DNA from: Oscheius dolichura
Lineage: Eukaryota > Nematoda > Chromadorea > Rhabditida > Rhabditidae
Assembly (NCBI GenBank): GCA_932521035.1
Contig: OW051497.1
Span: 11,780,001 to 11,844,000, forward strand
Reading direction: 5' to 3'
Length of the DNA stretch: 64,000 nt
A model generated the notes under the pieces. The model did not search any database. It was given only the letters and a program-made list of their open reading frames with translations, and had not been told where the DNA came from. The translations under genes and the position numbers were made by a program. Positions 25,001 through 45,820 of this stretch are shown piece by piece. Each line of letters opens with the position of its first letter. The first letter of the stretch is position 1.

Positions 25001-25480
25001 ACAATGGGGTAGTTATCGCCTTTTCGGAAAAGGGGGGATCCACACGCGCCATTTGCCCCTTCTGGCCCAGGCTCATTACCTCCCGTCTGCTGACCAACAC
25101 CTTTAATCCGCACTTGGGGTCATCCCCCACCCGGACAGCTATCCACCCTGAGCTCAAGACAGCGAAAAAATGTCACATGTCTACTACAGAGGAACAGGTG
25201 CATTTTGCGAGTGAACACAGTCAGGGAAGAGTCCATTCATCAAGAAAAGAGATGTCTTTGGTGCCGAGAGCAGGCGGTGTCCGCTTTTTCTCATTATGTT
25301 TATTTAAACCGCACTGCCTTCCCGCAGCACGCATATTATTCACTCTCACTTTATTGTAATCGCGCCATCCGTTCATTTCAGAAATGACGGATGCCATCGA
25401 TTAATATTCACACCATACATTATTACACAAGACTTTTGTTCAGTCATTTATTGGATCCGGTGATCATCTCGTGTTTTTCA
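19010..25480. other. Gene-poor intergenic stretch
   Basis: About 6.5 kb between the divergent K2P and TRIM9 genes. I see no convincing exon. The long open frames at 20.6-21.1 kb overlap each other on opposite strands and lack any family motif. The plus strand is pyrimidine-rich. No tRNA-like or other structured RNA was recognised by eye. Confidence 0.5.
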
Positions 25481-25501
25481 GCTCTTCCTGCCGTTACCAT
25501 C

Positions 25502-32000
<6,499 letters not shown>

Positions 32001-34231
32001 GAATACGTATCTAATTCCAGACCTCTTTCTTCTACTATCGGATGGCAACAAACTTAACCATAAACGGGCTGTTGCCATCCGATTGACATCCCATATTTGG
32101 GACCTTGTTTTGTGTCATTGACAATGTCAGTATTATATTTTCCAATTTGTACTTTGGCCAAACCGGTATACAATGCTTTTATGCAGTCATAAACTGTGCA
32201 GGAGATTAATCCACCCCCTACATTATATGAATAAAATTGTTGATGTTTTAGCCTTTTTGCAATGTCTGATGAGGAAGAAAGATGACTCCATTCTGAATGG
32301 CAAATGAATAATACCACGAGTGACTGCATTTTTATGCTTTCGCCATTTGAAAACGAGCTTCCGAAAAAACGGAAATAGTCACTCTCGCCCTCTTTCATAA
32401 CTGTCAGCGAGCATGGAAAAAAGTGTCCACTACTGTTTACTTATCTCGGTGCAACACAGGATCAAATGGCAAATATATCAAATCGTGTGACTGTAGGAGT
32501 AAAGTAAACTGATCACGCTACACCCCGGATCCCGAAAAGGTTGGAAAGATCACTGAAAATCTATTCAGATTAAAGATGACTAACCCGGGGCAGCTTTTTC
32601 TCCAAAAGTTCCCTACGCTCTTTTGCTCAGAGACAAAGATTATCAAATCAAGACATGTTGCATGGGAAGGAAGATGAAAAGGCGCAAATCAAGTTGTGAT
32701 GCAACATGAATATCCGCTAGTCTAGTGGTCAGCGAGCAACGTAAAATTCCAGCCAGGATATCCTAATTGAACAGTTCTCACTCCCACGGAGCCTGGATAG
32801 ACAACATTCCAATTCATTCCAACCGCCGAAACGGTGTCCCTATTCTTCTCCGAATCTATTACGTCAATGCATCGGATCAAACAAGTTAACCAGTTTATGT
32901 TCCCTTTTATTCGTAGGAATATTCATGTGACCACGTACGTGAAACCATATGATAACGCCGAGTTTTAAAAAGAGACTGCGATAGAAATATGTGGTTTTAC
33001 AACGGGAACGGACCGAATTTATTAGACACATGAAACATTAGGGGGATATGTGACTGATCATCTGGTGCATCTTTTGTTCAATGCAATATGATGACTGGCA
33101 ACAGAGAAACATTTCCCCTGTTTGTCATTGGTAAGCATTTTCACCCCCTCAAAGTTTTTCCATTTCATTGCAATTAATCAGAAACGAGTTTGTTTGTCCA
33201 ACCTTTGGACACTTTTGAATGACTCACGTTAAAATTTGGTCTCGGAGTAAAGTTGCCCTTGTATGTCCTTTAAATGAGCGACGGCGGTAATTTACCGAAA
33301 ATGACTCATTGTCCGGTCAAGATATTTGCGGTTTCTAACGCGAACACCTATTGTGTTTTGTCAACACGAATAGAATGGGAAGCGTCTATGTGACCGGAAC
33401 TAGAAGGCTTTGAAAGTTGATTTCTGACTTTTGCCTTTGAACTTATTGAACTTTGGGCTTATGGGCACTACTAGATTTAATTAGCTTTGTCACTTCTGAG
33501 AAGTGGCCCTTTGACTGCCTTCCGGCTGTTCACACATCGTGGTAACTCTTTAGTTATCTATTTTCGCCCCCTTCCCATGTTTTATAGCCCTTTTATAGCC
33601 ATTATCCCAGGAGAAGAGTTCTTTGTAACAGATTTATTCACAAATATTATCGGTATGAAGCAATTTAGATTGAAAAAATAGATAGTTCAAGAGAGTTGTG
33701 GGACTTGGTTTTGGGACGTTTTTTGACATTCACAGTTTTTGGGGTATGTTGTAACATGTTTCGTGGGTTAAAGGTCTGGATGTGAAAGAATTGTCTACAT
33801 GCCACAAGGCTACACAAAGCAACTACGCATAATATTGCAACACGGAGAGGCTCTAAGAGAAGTAGAGCTTTCCGGTCACCTAGGAAGGCAAGTACAAAGC
33901 GGAACGATCGAGTGGGCCGAAACCGCTGTGGAATTGTACACAAAGAGCATTTTTTTAGAGAATCGGGGAGAAAAGAAAGAAACTGGTGGGGGGATTGGGA
34001 ACGCCTTGGGTCTTGTGAGACAACATAAAGAAGTAAGGGGAGACCGGTGGGACCAATCTTTTCAAAAAGAAAAACACCAGAAAAATAAGGGAATACAAAT
34101 AATACATAGTATATAGCTGAATCACACGATACACAACGATGACGATTACAAAAACATATATAGGGAATAGGGGAGAGATACCAGACTCAGGGGGTTGACT
34201 TCGTGGATTGTGGATGTGAAGGGCCAACGGC
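32001..34231. other. Convergent spacer madd-2 / calmodulin
   Basis: 2.2 kb between the madd-2 stop (+) and the calmodulin stop (-). It must contain both 3' UTRs. Open frames such as 32054-32398 (-) and 33799-34116 (+) show no family motif and no splice partners. Nothing else is seen. Confidence 0.5.
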
Positions 34232-35270
<1,039 letters not shown>

Positions 35271-38200
35271 TTCGACTGTGTTGGGGAAGGTGAAGAGATC
35301 GGAACGAGTTAACGGACCCTGAAATCGAATTAATTGAATGATGGGCACTGATTAAGGAAGTCATAAAGAAGAAAGAAAGGTAAAGATAAGGATCAGGACA
35401 CACAGCGATTAATATGAGAGTGGCTGGAGGTTCTGACAAAAAGCATGAGAGAGAAGGAGAGTCCCCGGCGAGTGAACAGAGGCGCCTCTGGTCGAGCGAG
35501 AGTGAGAGAGGGGCTGAGGATCAATAGTGGGCACCAAGGGCGGAACAGCAGAGCCCCGCGCTGTGTACTCGATAGGAGTGAATTACCTTGACTAACTGTT
35601 GGCCAATGCTACTAGCGCGAGGGGAGGTGGCGGGGGACACTGACAATGTAATCGGATTAGAGGGGAAGCTAACACCGCGAAATGAGTCAATTATCAGCCG
35701 GATCTCCTGTTGCTGACCCCGGAGAGCTTACTAGAAGAAACCCTTGCTAGCCCTTCGGAACATATGACTCTCTCCTAATAATATGGCACTCGCCGTCATT
35801 AATCGTTCCCAATGCGTGCGCACTGCGCGGCGCAGTCGATAACGCGTCCGATTTGATTACATATTAATGTCAAATTAGTCCTACAAGAAGTTTTGCATAT
35901 TCAAAAGAGCATTTTCGCGGTCTATAAGAGCTATTTCTCTATGAATTTTTGAGTTTTTCTCAGCGCTGCCGGCCACGTCCCGGCGCCAAACGGCTTCAAA
36001 ACTGTTTGCATTCTCTTACGCATGAGTAACGCGCTGAAATAGGGGTGTAGGAGGGAGCTGACTAAGACAAAAGCGGGGACAGCGCGCACGAGAGAACGCG
36101 CTATGGATACTGTCCTAGAAAACGACGCGATTAGACAAACGGATGGATGTCAAACGGAGCGCAATCGATTAGACTGATAGCACAATGGAAATTTTCGCGC
36201 CAAACGGCCCGTGTCTCAAACAATAGTCGCTTGTGCATGCAAGAGACAGGCTGACTAGACAACATCAAGAGCAAAACATGCGAGATACGCTAAACCATTA
36301 CCAGATGAGATGTTAGTCGAGAGCGGAGAAGGACGAGAAAGAGAAAACTGGGAAGGCGCCCTACGGATCGGAAAACTGAATGTCAACTGTGTCGTCTGCA
36401 TTGAGTCATGTGCCTAATTTAAAACAAAACACGGACTGAGAAAACTTGACATTGTCCCACACGGACGAAGAAAAGAGGGAGTAAACACAAGGGTTTTTTC
36501 TCCTTCCATTCAATAGCATAATGGACGGCGAGTTGAGAGCCTTCGCAAGTAGGCCCGGCCCATATAAATGAAGCTGTTGATGCAACGTCCTAGCAGTACC
36601 CAGACCTCGGGAGGGAACCAACCTTAGCCGCAGCTTTACACAACAAACACTCGATAATCCTCTTCGGAAAATCACGTGCAACTGGAAGAGAAAAAACTAA
36701 CAGCCCCGTTTCGGCCAGAGGCGTGGCTTTGGCGCAGTGCGAATTTTTGCCGAGATGAAGAGAAAGAGAAATAGCATAAGAGAGCAAGAGAACGAGAGAG
36801 GGTCTCCCGCGCAGTGGCGCACTGCGCTCGCACTGCGAATTTCACCGTTGAGCATCTCCAGAGAATTGAGTGAGCTTTTTGAATATACGGTAGTTGTAAG
36901 GGGAGGTGAAAACAGCAAAGACAGACCTCTTTTGGTCACCTGAGACGCGCTGGATTATGGACAAAGCCGGCGAAAATTGGTCTGGAAACAGGAGCCTAAA
37001 AAGGCGAGCCGTGACCAACAGAGGGAAACAAGGAAAAGCTGGCCCGAAATTGGCGGCAATTTCAAATCTCTGGAGGGTAATTCTTGGTCACACATTTGGG
37101 GGCTGTAACCGCCAGTTGTGAACATTTTGTGGGAGATTGGGTAAAAGCGCCTGAAAGTGACAAGAAGAATCTGCTATCTAATCCAACACTACTGGAGGGT
37201 TACTAATTGAATTCCGTGTTGATAGATACAGCTAATCGGAACGGAAAAGAAACAATGGGAGGAAATAAAGGGGCAGGTCAAAACAAAGTTGTAAAGGTGT
37301 TCCCGCGAGAGGCGGGAATTTTAAACTTTAACCAACGGTCGAGGTAAAGGGGTTCCTGCGTCAACTACTCGTCATAGGTGATGGCCACCTCGCCATGCTG
37401 TGCCTATTTTTGACACTTGAAGTAATCGAAACTGCGCTTTTGTTGACAAGTGGTTCCACCGTGATTTAATCGAGTTTACCTAACGGCAGCGCTAGCTGGA
37501 CATGTGATGAGAGCAATGTGCTACGACTCGCACTCACTCATACTCTACCGTATACCAGACAAGGTACACTGTCTTTCTCTTTTTCTCTTTGAAGAAGGAA
37601 GACCATTTAAACCTTTCGTGAGCATTTTTTCCCCCGAAAGGAAAATGATATCCTTGACGACTTTTATTCCGATATAGCATCATCATTCCCCGAATTTTTC
37701 ATGTGTCTACCTCGACCCAAAGATGGCGCGAAATTCTGCAAGGATATCCTATGCAAACATGCAACTTACTGCGCCTTCCAAGAAGGAACTTTGAGCATCT
37801 ATAATTAGGGAGAGGGTGGACAGGAAGCTTAACTACTTGACCAGCTACTATCTAAGTCAATATTTGTCCAGTGAGAAACAGACAATTAGCAGGGTCTAGG
37901 CATTGTTTTTCACCTGATATTATATGAGTGTGTGAATACTCTTCCCTTTCAGCAAAATATTTTTTAGTTGCTAGGCGAAAATCTCTCAGGGGGGCAGATG
38001 CTTTTTTAGACCAGGAAGCCGTATACTGACTGGGAGGAAATGGACAGATGAAGTACAACCGGGCATTTTTCTATCCTCGGCGGATAACAATTTTATTGGA
38101 TAGAGATATTCTACGCGCTGGTTGAAAAACTGATTTATATGCAATGAAAAGGCGAGCTGGGAGAGCAGTCGTCCCAGCTGGAATAGTTTAAGGCAAAAGG

Positions 38201-41200
38201 CCAGAAGAGCATTGCCGGCTATAGAAAACCGTTAAACTGAAAACACTTTTAGTCTAGGAGAGAAAGAAGATTTGTTTTTACCCCCCTGAAACAGAAAGCA
38301 AAAGGACAACACATTATTATTGAAAAATAGCGTATTTAATTTAGTTTTCTCAGCTGTTGCGCCGTGTTTTCCCTTTTTTTCTGAACTAAACGGCATATAC
38401 CTATACTTGTAAGGGAGAGAAGACACTTTCGGTAGACCGCCCAAAGATCGGAGCTGGATATGAAGTGCCAGTTGGTGGGCCACAAGGGGCGGGACAAAAC
38501 ATGGAATATACAAGTGCAGCTCCGCCTATCACTTTTTGGAAGTAAGACCGGAAACTGTTAAAAAAAAACTAGTGAAGAGTTTTGGAACAGAGTTTTATTT
38601 GTCTATGTGGCTATTTGTAGGGCGCGTGGGTAGGCCTGGATATAATTTCATAACAATCTTTCTCAAGGGAATATCTTTCAAAAGATTCAGTGAGCTATAA
38701 ACAGAAACATGGCCACGAGGTTTCGACAAGGAGGTCGGGAAGGTTCTCTAAAGTCCATAGTGGTTGTAACAGGGATGTTCAGCGGGGCAAAACACACGAA
38801 ACCCTGTGGTTTCCCACCTGGGGGAGGGGTCTCTCAACTTGACGATTATATAAACGTCTAAAACACTCGGTTTCCTATTTGCTACCCCCTCGGACTTGCT
38901 TTGAAATTGTGAATTTTAAAAACTCCTCGTAGTTTTACACCAGGACACTAGGAGAAACTTATTGTGATGGATGAATTTTGCATGATTTCTAGGCAACGAT
39001 GGTGTTTTGATGCCTCTAAAAACAATAGAGGGCAAGGAGGTTCGGGGCAGGGATTCCAGAGGCAAAACCATTTGTCAACCCGTTTTCAGTTGTGGACTTT
39101 AATTACGAACGGAGAGGGGTCGAATGATGAATAACTGAAATTCGATATAGGAATTTTTGGGGGACCCTGACAACGCCGTTGGTCAAAAGGGGGCCTTCAT
39201 CATTAAAAACGAAAGAGCGGTCAGTTTAAGACAGGCAATTATTATTAACCTATAAAATTTGGATTCATAAGTATACAACAGAAGGTGGTTTCCCGAGGGG
39301 CATGCGTCAGCAAGAGCCACAGATAAATCAAACAAACGACACTTTTTCACAGATCCAGCCCTGAGACAAATCGAAGCTCCTTTCCTATTGCTTTGTTTCT
39401 GCCTCGAGAAACATGAGCACATTTCTCTTCCAATTAGAGCTAAAAGCAGAACGATGGTCGGATCGGACTTAGCCTACGCCGGGGAGATGATCCGGCGAAA
39501 GAAGAGCTTAGACGGGGTTGGAAGGCTTCCCTGGGGTTTATTATTATCCCCGATGTCTTGACACCCTCCGTCCAAAAGTAGAACCTAAACCTTTGTCAGA
39601 AGCCATTGCTCTCGGGTCCGATCATTCTCCTCGTGCCGGACAAAAAGAACGATAATCAGGATTGATGTCCAAGGACTCATCGTCATTCGCTCCTGGCGCA
39701 CATGTGTCTGTTCATTATGAAACATATGCCTCCAGTGTGTAATGGGACCAGTGTGCAATCGGTTTTTGTGGCTTCGAAGCTGCTGAAAGGAACATCCCCT
39801 CCCAGCCACAGAGATGAACGCTCATTGACTTGTTATTCCCGACTGGACAAAGTTTTCCACTTCTGAAGGAGATACTCCTAATTGAGAACCCATGTCCTTT
39901 TAGTCGCGAAGAGGTGGCCGGGAGAAGCTTTTCCCGGAAGTCTGCTATTTCACCCAAAGGGAAGGGAAAATGAGACGCGTCTTCCGGACTTCATTTTAAG
40001 GGGAGACACAGGGACAGCGAGCAGCGGATATGAAGGAACCGCGGAAATTACAAGAGAGGGAAAATCCACACCCCCTCAAGAGGAAATTGCCCATCCCCCG
40101 TTCTCTGTCTTATCATCTGAATAAGAGGACTATCCAGGTAACGGAGGGATCCAAGGTTCCTTCCGGTTCACTTAGTGAATATGAAATATTTACCCTTTTA
40201 CTCACACAGTTTTTATCGTCATGCGTCACCCTTCGTCATTTGCTATTGAGATTGCGGCCATACTGAACTGTGTTTATTGGAATAAATTTTGCACAAAATC
40301 AGCAGAACTGTCTCTTTTCACATATATTGCCGCCCATTTGTGTGCCCCCCAAAAATCCTCTTACCATTAAACCGGATGCGCACATGTGACGGGAGCAGCG
40401 GTTTCATTATCGAGAATGGGAGCAAATTTTTTGAATCTACTCTGGAAGAAGAGGGAGATCATGTCGGGTTTCAAATGTTGTTTCCGGTCCGAAAGATTAA
40501 TAGAATTAGTGTCCATGACAACCGTTCAAGGGATTTAATCTGCGGTAACAATCGGCTAGTCGGCGTGCGTCAACAGACATATTCACTCAATTATGTATGA
40601 AATCGTCCGCGTTGAACCGATTTTGCGAAAGAGGAAAAGACAGGAAAGGGAAGGAATGGCTTTTGAAAGCGAGCAGGGGGAAGTAGCTTCGCAACTCCGA
40701 ACACCCGGGGGAGCAGTTGAGCAAGGGAAGAATAAAGAATTGACGGCTTATCTGGCCACAAGCAGGAAATTTGGTTTATTCTCCCTTTGAACTTCGGCAC
40801 ATTTTAAGCCATCTATCAGTGAGACACCACTCATACCCCGTTGCAGAACTGAGCTGATAGCCTTTGAATAATTCAACAGGTTTCTGTTGGCTCTCATCAC
40901 GAAACCTAATAGCTTCCCACTGGATCTGAGCGTTAAAAATGGCATACCAAACTACGTTCCTTCCTGGATTTCAACTGACCTTCACACCTTTGGAATTTGA
41001 TTTGTCTCTGCGTTCCAGGAAATGGAAAAAAGATGTCCGGAATCGACAAGGAGGTTCGTGATCAAATCTAACACGGAAAGCGACAATTATCTCCAAAGGA
41101 CCCAGACAAAAAAATTTCATGGCTTTACTGCTTTCCTGATGGGTAATGCGGTGTGGCTTTTTTGGTTTAACCTGCCCATTTTCGAACATGATGAATAGCC

Positions 41201-41308
41201 GCAGCTGGCGGATGTCATTCGTCATAGCGGAAGAAGTGTTCCAAAGGGTTCTCGAAGGGAAATCAAACGGGGGGATAAAATGGAAGGACGTTGTGAAGTG
41301 TGACTTTA
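35271..41308. other. Gene-poor stretch upstream of calmodulin
   Basis: 6 kb without a supportable gene. A possible upstream calmodulin 5' UTR exon ends at a minus-strand donor (CAAG/GTAATT) near 35587, which pairs with the acceptor at 35319-35321. The plus strand is strongly purine-rich (about 39 of 60 bases in 40021-40080). Open frames here are short and without recognisable domains. Confidence 0.45.
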
Positions 41309-41310
41309 TT
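41305..41310 (-). terminator. Poly(A) signal overlapping stop codon
   Basis: AATAAA on the minus strand shares two bases with the TAA stop of the ZP gene (TTT TAA TAAAG). The 3' UTR must therefore be only about 10-25 nt if this signal is used. Confidence 0.6.
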
Positions 41311-43284
41311 AAAATTTAAAATGTCTTGGCGTTTTCGGAGGCGGTTGCCGTCGTTGGAAGTAGGCACAAGCTATGAATGCGAAGAAAAGAGTCACCGCGT
41401 TAGAAATGCAAAGAATGATCAACCAGGGTGCCCCACAATCCTCTAAAATGGAGTTATAAAGTTTATATGGGAAGTATAAACCTTCGTTGACTTGGATATC
41501 CTCTGTTGACAATGAGAATTTTTCACCCTCCTCCGTCTCTTCTTCTGTGGTTTGAATCCTCGGCAAATCTCTCTTTTTCGGTGAGCGTGAAGTGCATTTG
41601 GGTGGCTGGAAGGGGCATTGTTTACCCGAACGATTAGTACAGTGGTCTTTTGTAGCCGTCCGGATTCGAAGAAAGGGAAAACAAAAGAGGGGTCGCCCCA
41701 CAAATTCTCCCCTTTTTTTATAATCACATTTGCCCTAGTTGCATGATAAGGGCTGCACTTACAATATCCTTCATGCATTGTTTATCCCAGCGATGACAAA
41801 TGGCCACCAGGCAGTTGAAATGAATTCTGCGGGAGTTAGCCAATCTGAAATGTTGCAGGTATTTCCGGCTTCGGGGAAAATCACCTGAAAGCTTTAGCCT
41901 GTGCGTAGGCGACACCTTTCTTCAGATCATATTCCAATTGTGGTAGGATTTTCTCGTCCAGTGAGCATCTGAAGCTTCTTACTCGTAGTATCAAAGATCT
42001 TTTCCCAAAATAGCCGTAGACGGGTCTTTTACTTCCGGCTACCGTAGTAAGAGGTTCTAATGCGAACGCATTAGTCGCCAAGCTACGTAATTTTATGGTT
42101 CAAAGCTAGACAGCTTTAATAAAGGGGGTTCACGGGAATGCAAAGCCACATTCTTCCACACTATCGCACAAATTCAACGATAAATTTGGAAAATTGTTAT
42201 CAGGGAGGATCAATCGGCTTACCCTTTTTCGTCTACAATAGTGTACGCCTTATCAAGGCCATTGTGTGCAGAACAGGCATAGACTCGAAAGGCATATTCC
42301 TCGGGGGATGCACAACTCCATTTGTGGTAAACCTGGAAAATCTAGATTATGAATGAAGCTGGAGGACTCGACTTTGGCTCCTATCCTGGCTGATACAGCT
42401 TGTGGACCATTGGAACTCTCTAAATGGAGGGAATACTTGCACTGGGGGGCAGCTACCAGGAGTCTTACAGCTCCTGCTCGGAGTCCTCTTAATAGAGATT
42501 AAATTCGATATAAAGAGAAATTACACTGTGTCGTGAGCAGCACTTACAGTAGCGTTATTCAGAGCATATTTACAGACAATGTCATAGATCCTGTCCTCTT
42601 CCAAAAGTTCTGTCTTCGAGTGGCTCACTACTACCCGTAGACGGTATTCAACGCCAGTGTCCTTAAACAATCCAATGCACTTTTCCTAGCTATGATTACC
42701 CTTTGAATAATCCTGATACCACAGGGACTGTTAATATTCGCCGTGAATTTGATATGTTCTTTCTGAAAAATGGATTCACTAGAAAATACAGGATGTATTA
42801 CTCCGGGTGACGTGAACTGGACACACTCCGGCTCAGACAGCTTATGGCTGGCAAAGACTCTTCCTTCCTTGAGTGGGCTAACCTTCAGTCCGATCTTTCC
42901 ATGCTCACAAATAGCATGCACACCTGAAACATCTAATTCTAGCGGAAATGTTAGCCCTTCAAGGGTCATTTATCTACCGTAGGATCTAGCTTTATGACTA
43001 GTATTAACGCAAAATGGTGTCGCTGTTTCTAGGTTACCCGGCAGTTATGAAACTATGAGAAATAACCAAGAGATTGAAAATAACCCTTGGAAGAGGGGAA
43101 ACATACCATTCTGTTGTACTTGAGAAGAAATCGAGTCGTGTGACACTTTTCGCCGGGGATTGTAAAATTTGGCCTCGGTTAGACTGTTCATCGTCAGAGG
43201 GATGTGCTCCCCTCGCCGTTCGGCTGAATCCGCTGAGGTGCAGACACTGGGGAGCAGGAGCAGCAGCCAGGCGCCAATCATCAC
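41309..43284 (-). CDS. ZP-domain (cuticlin-like) membrane protein
   Basis: Secreted or apical matrix protein of the zona pellucida class; such proteins polymerise in nematode cuticle and glial/dendrite matrix. Nine exons on the minus strand: 43107-43284, 42802-42923, 42700-42762, 42548-42661, 42373-42441, 42223-42332, 41885-41968, 41759-41844, 41309-41646, about 387 residues. It has a signal peptide (MMIGAWLLLLLPSVCTS), ZP-N starting VHAICEHGKIGLKV, ZP-C with VYHKWSCASP and DEKGCSLDEKILPQLEYD, then FNCLVAICHRWDKQC, a basic patch (RSPKKRD), a C-terminal TM (APWLIILCISNAVTLFFAF) and a short tail. The junction after QCMKDI is uncertain. The donor at GTAA/GTGCAG (41757-41758) joined to 41646 keeps frame. 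A 28-nt intron to an AG 28 nt downstream would also keep it. The stop TAA overlaps AATAAA. Confidence 0.85.
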
Positions 43285-44082
43285 AACCGCATCTCCTAAA
43301 ACTAAGGTCAGCCAAAGGCCGGCAGGTTTTGTATGCGGTCGCTACAAAAACTGGAAAGTGCTCTAGCGTCCAAAATAATTGTTACTGCCCCCGGCCGATG
43401 GCCAAAATGGTTTGTGGGAGATAGTCCAAGGTCTCCAGTGATTATATTTCACTGGTCAGGATCGCAGCCACCAAGAAAAAGGGAATTGGGACTATCGACA
43501 AAAAGGAATTGTGTCTCTTCTCATGGAAGATGAAGAAGAAACCGGAGATTATAATTTTCCAAAAGCGAGAATGCCAGTGAAGGCGTGTTAGATTTTTACG
43601 GGAAAGTTGGTCAAGAGAAGTGCGCAAACAGTTCAACACACACGAACGCCGGCTTCTATTATACCGTTCAATCATCTCAAGAAAATGATATGCCCCTCTC
43701 ATTTTTTTACCCTAAGAACTCACGTTTTAAGAACATCACTTTATATGGTTTGGAGGTGAAAGACAGGAAGAGAATTGGAAGAAGAAGAAGAGGAGGTCAC
43801 TCGGGCACCGTTATGTGGAAGGAATAAAGACTAAAATGCGCCAGGGAGTCTGTATATCCAAGGCCACATCAATCGGAGTTTTTGGAAAAAGTCAGAATGG
43901 GGGGTAGACAAACGCCTGGCCTACTGCCTTGTTTGGCTATCGCAGTCATCCATGAAAGGAGAGAGTTTCAAGGATTCTTTGGGAAGATTTATTTCAGAGG
44001 CATTTACAATTATCATTTACAATATAAGGGGGATATCTCATGTGAGTGAACTGAGTGCTTTGAAGGACTTTTATTCTTCTCT
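43285..44082. other. Spacer between ZP and PB1 genes
   Basis: 800 bases between two minus-strand genes. It should hold the ZP promoter/leader and the 3' UTR of the PB1 gene. Overlapping open frames on both strands near 43.0-43.8 kb are shadows or chance. No other feature is seen. Confidence 0.5.
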
Positions 44083-45820
44083 TCACCACATCATTGGTCC
44101 GCCAAATCCACCGCCATAGTAGGATCTGCCACCCCAGCCGCCAAAGCTGTGGTACTTATTAGGTCCAATGAAAGTGCGATGATAACTTCCGAAGGGGAAG
44201 GGGTTGGCCAGGAATCTAAACAGGATACTGTATGGATCTACTGATATGAGTCTACCTCAGGAGCATTCCATTGTACGGCGGCATACCGTAGGCAATATTC
44301 TGTGAGTAAGCGTGACCATATTTGTAATAATCGACGGGTGGGATCGGCTGAACAGTTCAGGCTTTTTTCTTTGTTTGCCACTCGAACGTACTGGGTAAGC
44401 ATAACTTCCAGAGACGCTAGCTGGTTTTGCCGGAGGAGCAGGAGGCGGTGAAACAGCGCGATTACGATAAGTAGCAGGAGCACTGTCCATCGACGACGGA
44501 GAACGAGAATTGGCTGCTGTGGGATACGTGTGGTATCCTCTCTCCTATGATGGATGATTTATGGATCCTCCACGAAAAACTTACAGGCGGCACGGATTGA
44601 GAGCGAGTAGGACGGCCGGCAAGGTCAGCAGCGGAAATCACAGCCCCGTCCGGGATGGTGGTGTGGAATTTGAGCTTGTTCTTCATCTGATTCAGAGCCT
44701 CTCTCAAGTCTTTGTCGTTTGCAATAACGATCTGAAAATATAAGTTATATATGCATAAGATTTAGGTCAAAACATCGGGAATGGCTTATTGAAAAGGTCC
44801 ACGTAGTAATAGTTTGAACTGTGGTCAGCAATTTACGGAGGGTCATGCCCAGACCTGGATTCAAAAGGACCACTTGAATAGTTGAAAGAGCGGGATATCA
44901 TTAAACCATGACGTCGGGACACTCTCTATTTATTCCAGATCACAAGATTGGTTAAGTAGATTGAGTCAACTCTTTTATAACTTCTTGGGAGAAGTAGGAA
45001 AACATTGTTTCTTGATTGAAGTTGTCACGACAAAAATACAACCATTTCCTCATTTTATAAAAGCCCCACAGCATAACATTGCCTTAACAATAGCTCGTGA
45101 AAACGGCCAAGTGTGATCAGAAAGCAACGCCACAACCTTATTACATCCCCGCTCCCGTAGAGAATTCACCTCTATTCAGGGAGAAGAAGACGTTTCGCCG
45201 GGTGGGCTGACTATTTTTGGCATAACATGGGTAATCCAGCTAAGATATATGAGGTGTCCGTAAAGAACATAATACTCCCAGCTTTTCTATAGATGATCAC
45301 GTTTGGGAAGACCCTCGACAACATGTGAAGATCCCCCTAGAAGATGCCGAAAACACATGGCTTCTATTTGGTTTCCAACGCAATATTATTCCGATTAAGG
45401 TTGGGAAAACGTTTAATAATGCGTTCCTCGTATATTCGAGATCCATCCTCTGACTAATAATATTCCGGGAAGGAAACCGTACGAATGTGAGACATCAGAT
45501 TGGAACCAGATGGCTTTGAATAATGAGCAAACACTCCCTCACTACGATTCTCTTGTTTTCATTGAAGAACTCATGGGGCAGGACTACGGTAATGGAAATT
45601 AGACACACCTGTCTTCCATATTGGTCAATGTAAGCCAAAGCACCATCGAAATCAGGACGAAGCACGTAGATCTTCTTCATGACAGCCTGAACTTCTTGGT
45701 ATACTCAAGTGAAAATAGACTTACGTCATAGAGATCGGCATATTCCATCTCATAGTCGCTGATACGGAGGGTGTACTTCTTGCCAAAGTGCTCCCATTTG
45801 ACTTTCTTTCCAGAAAACAT
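44083..45820 (-). CDS. PB1-like domain, Gly/Tyr-rich protein
   Basis: Six exons on the minus strand (45725-45820, 45609-45686, 44585-44731, 44392-44544, 44256-44347, 44083-44215) give 232 residues. Residues 1 to about 80 look like a PB1 fold: an N-terminal basic cluster (GKKVKWEHFGKKYTLRI) and an acidic region (LAYIDQYGRQIVIANDKDLREAL) that matches the OPCA layout of PB1 domains, which mediate head-to-tail dimers in scaffold proteins. The rest is low complexity: Ser/Pro (SPPPAPPAKPASVSG), Tyr/Pro, then a Gly/Tyr/Trp tail ending GGPMMW. Such a tail is typical of RNA-granule or scaffold proteins, but that is inference. I do not recognise an ortholog. A non-coding 5' exon probably lies upstream, because an acceptor precedes the ATG by 12 nt. 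Confidence 0.8.
44732..45608 (-). other. Large intron of PB1 gene
   Basis: An 877-nt intron splitting the PB1-like domain between DQYGRQ and IVIANDKDL. No internal exon is visible. It is unusually long for this window. Confidence 0.6.

Noticed and set aside
33799-34116. 105-codon plus-strand open frame just past calmodulin
   Set aside because: Lies in the convergent 3' spacer, probably antisense to the calmodulin 3' UTR; Lys/Glu/Gly content reflects purine richness.
42060-42150. Extra ZP-gene exon (frame with LATNAFALEPLTT)
   Set aside because: A direct splice from DEKG to CSLDEKIL with matching phase gives the expected ZP-C sequence, so this frame is intronic.
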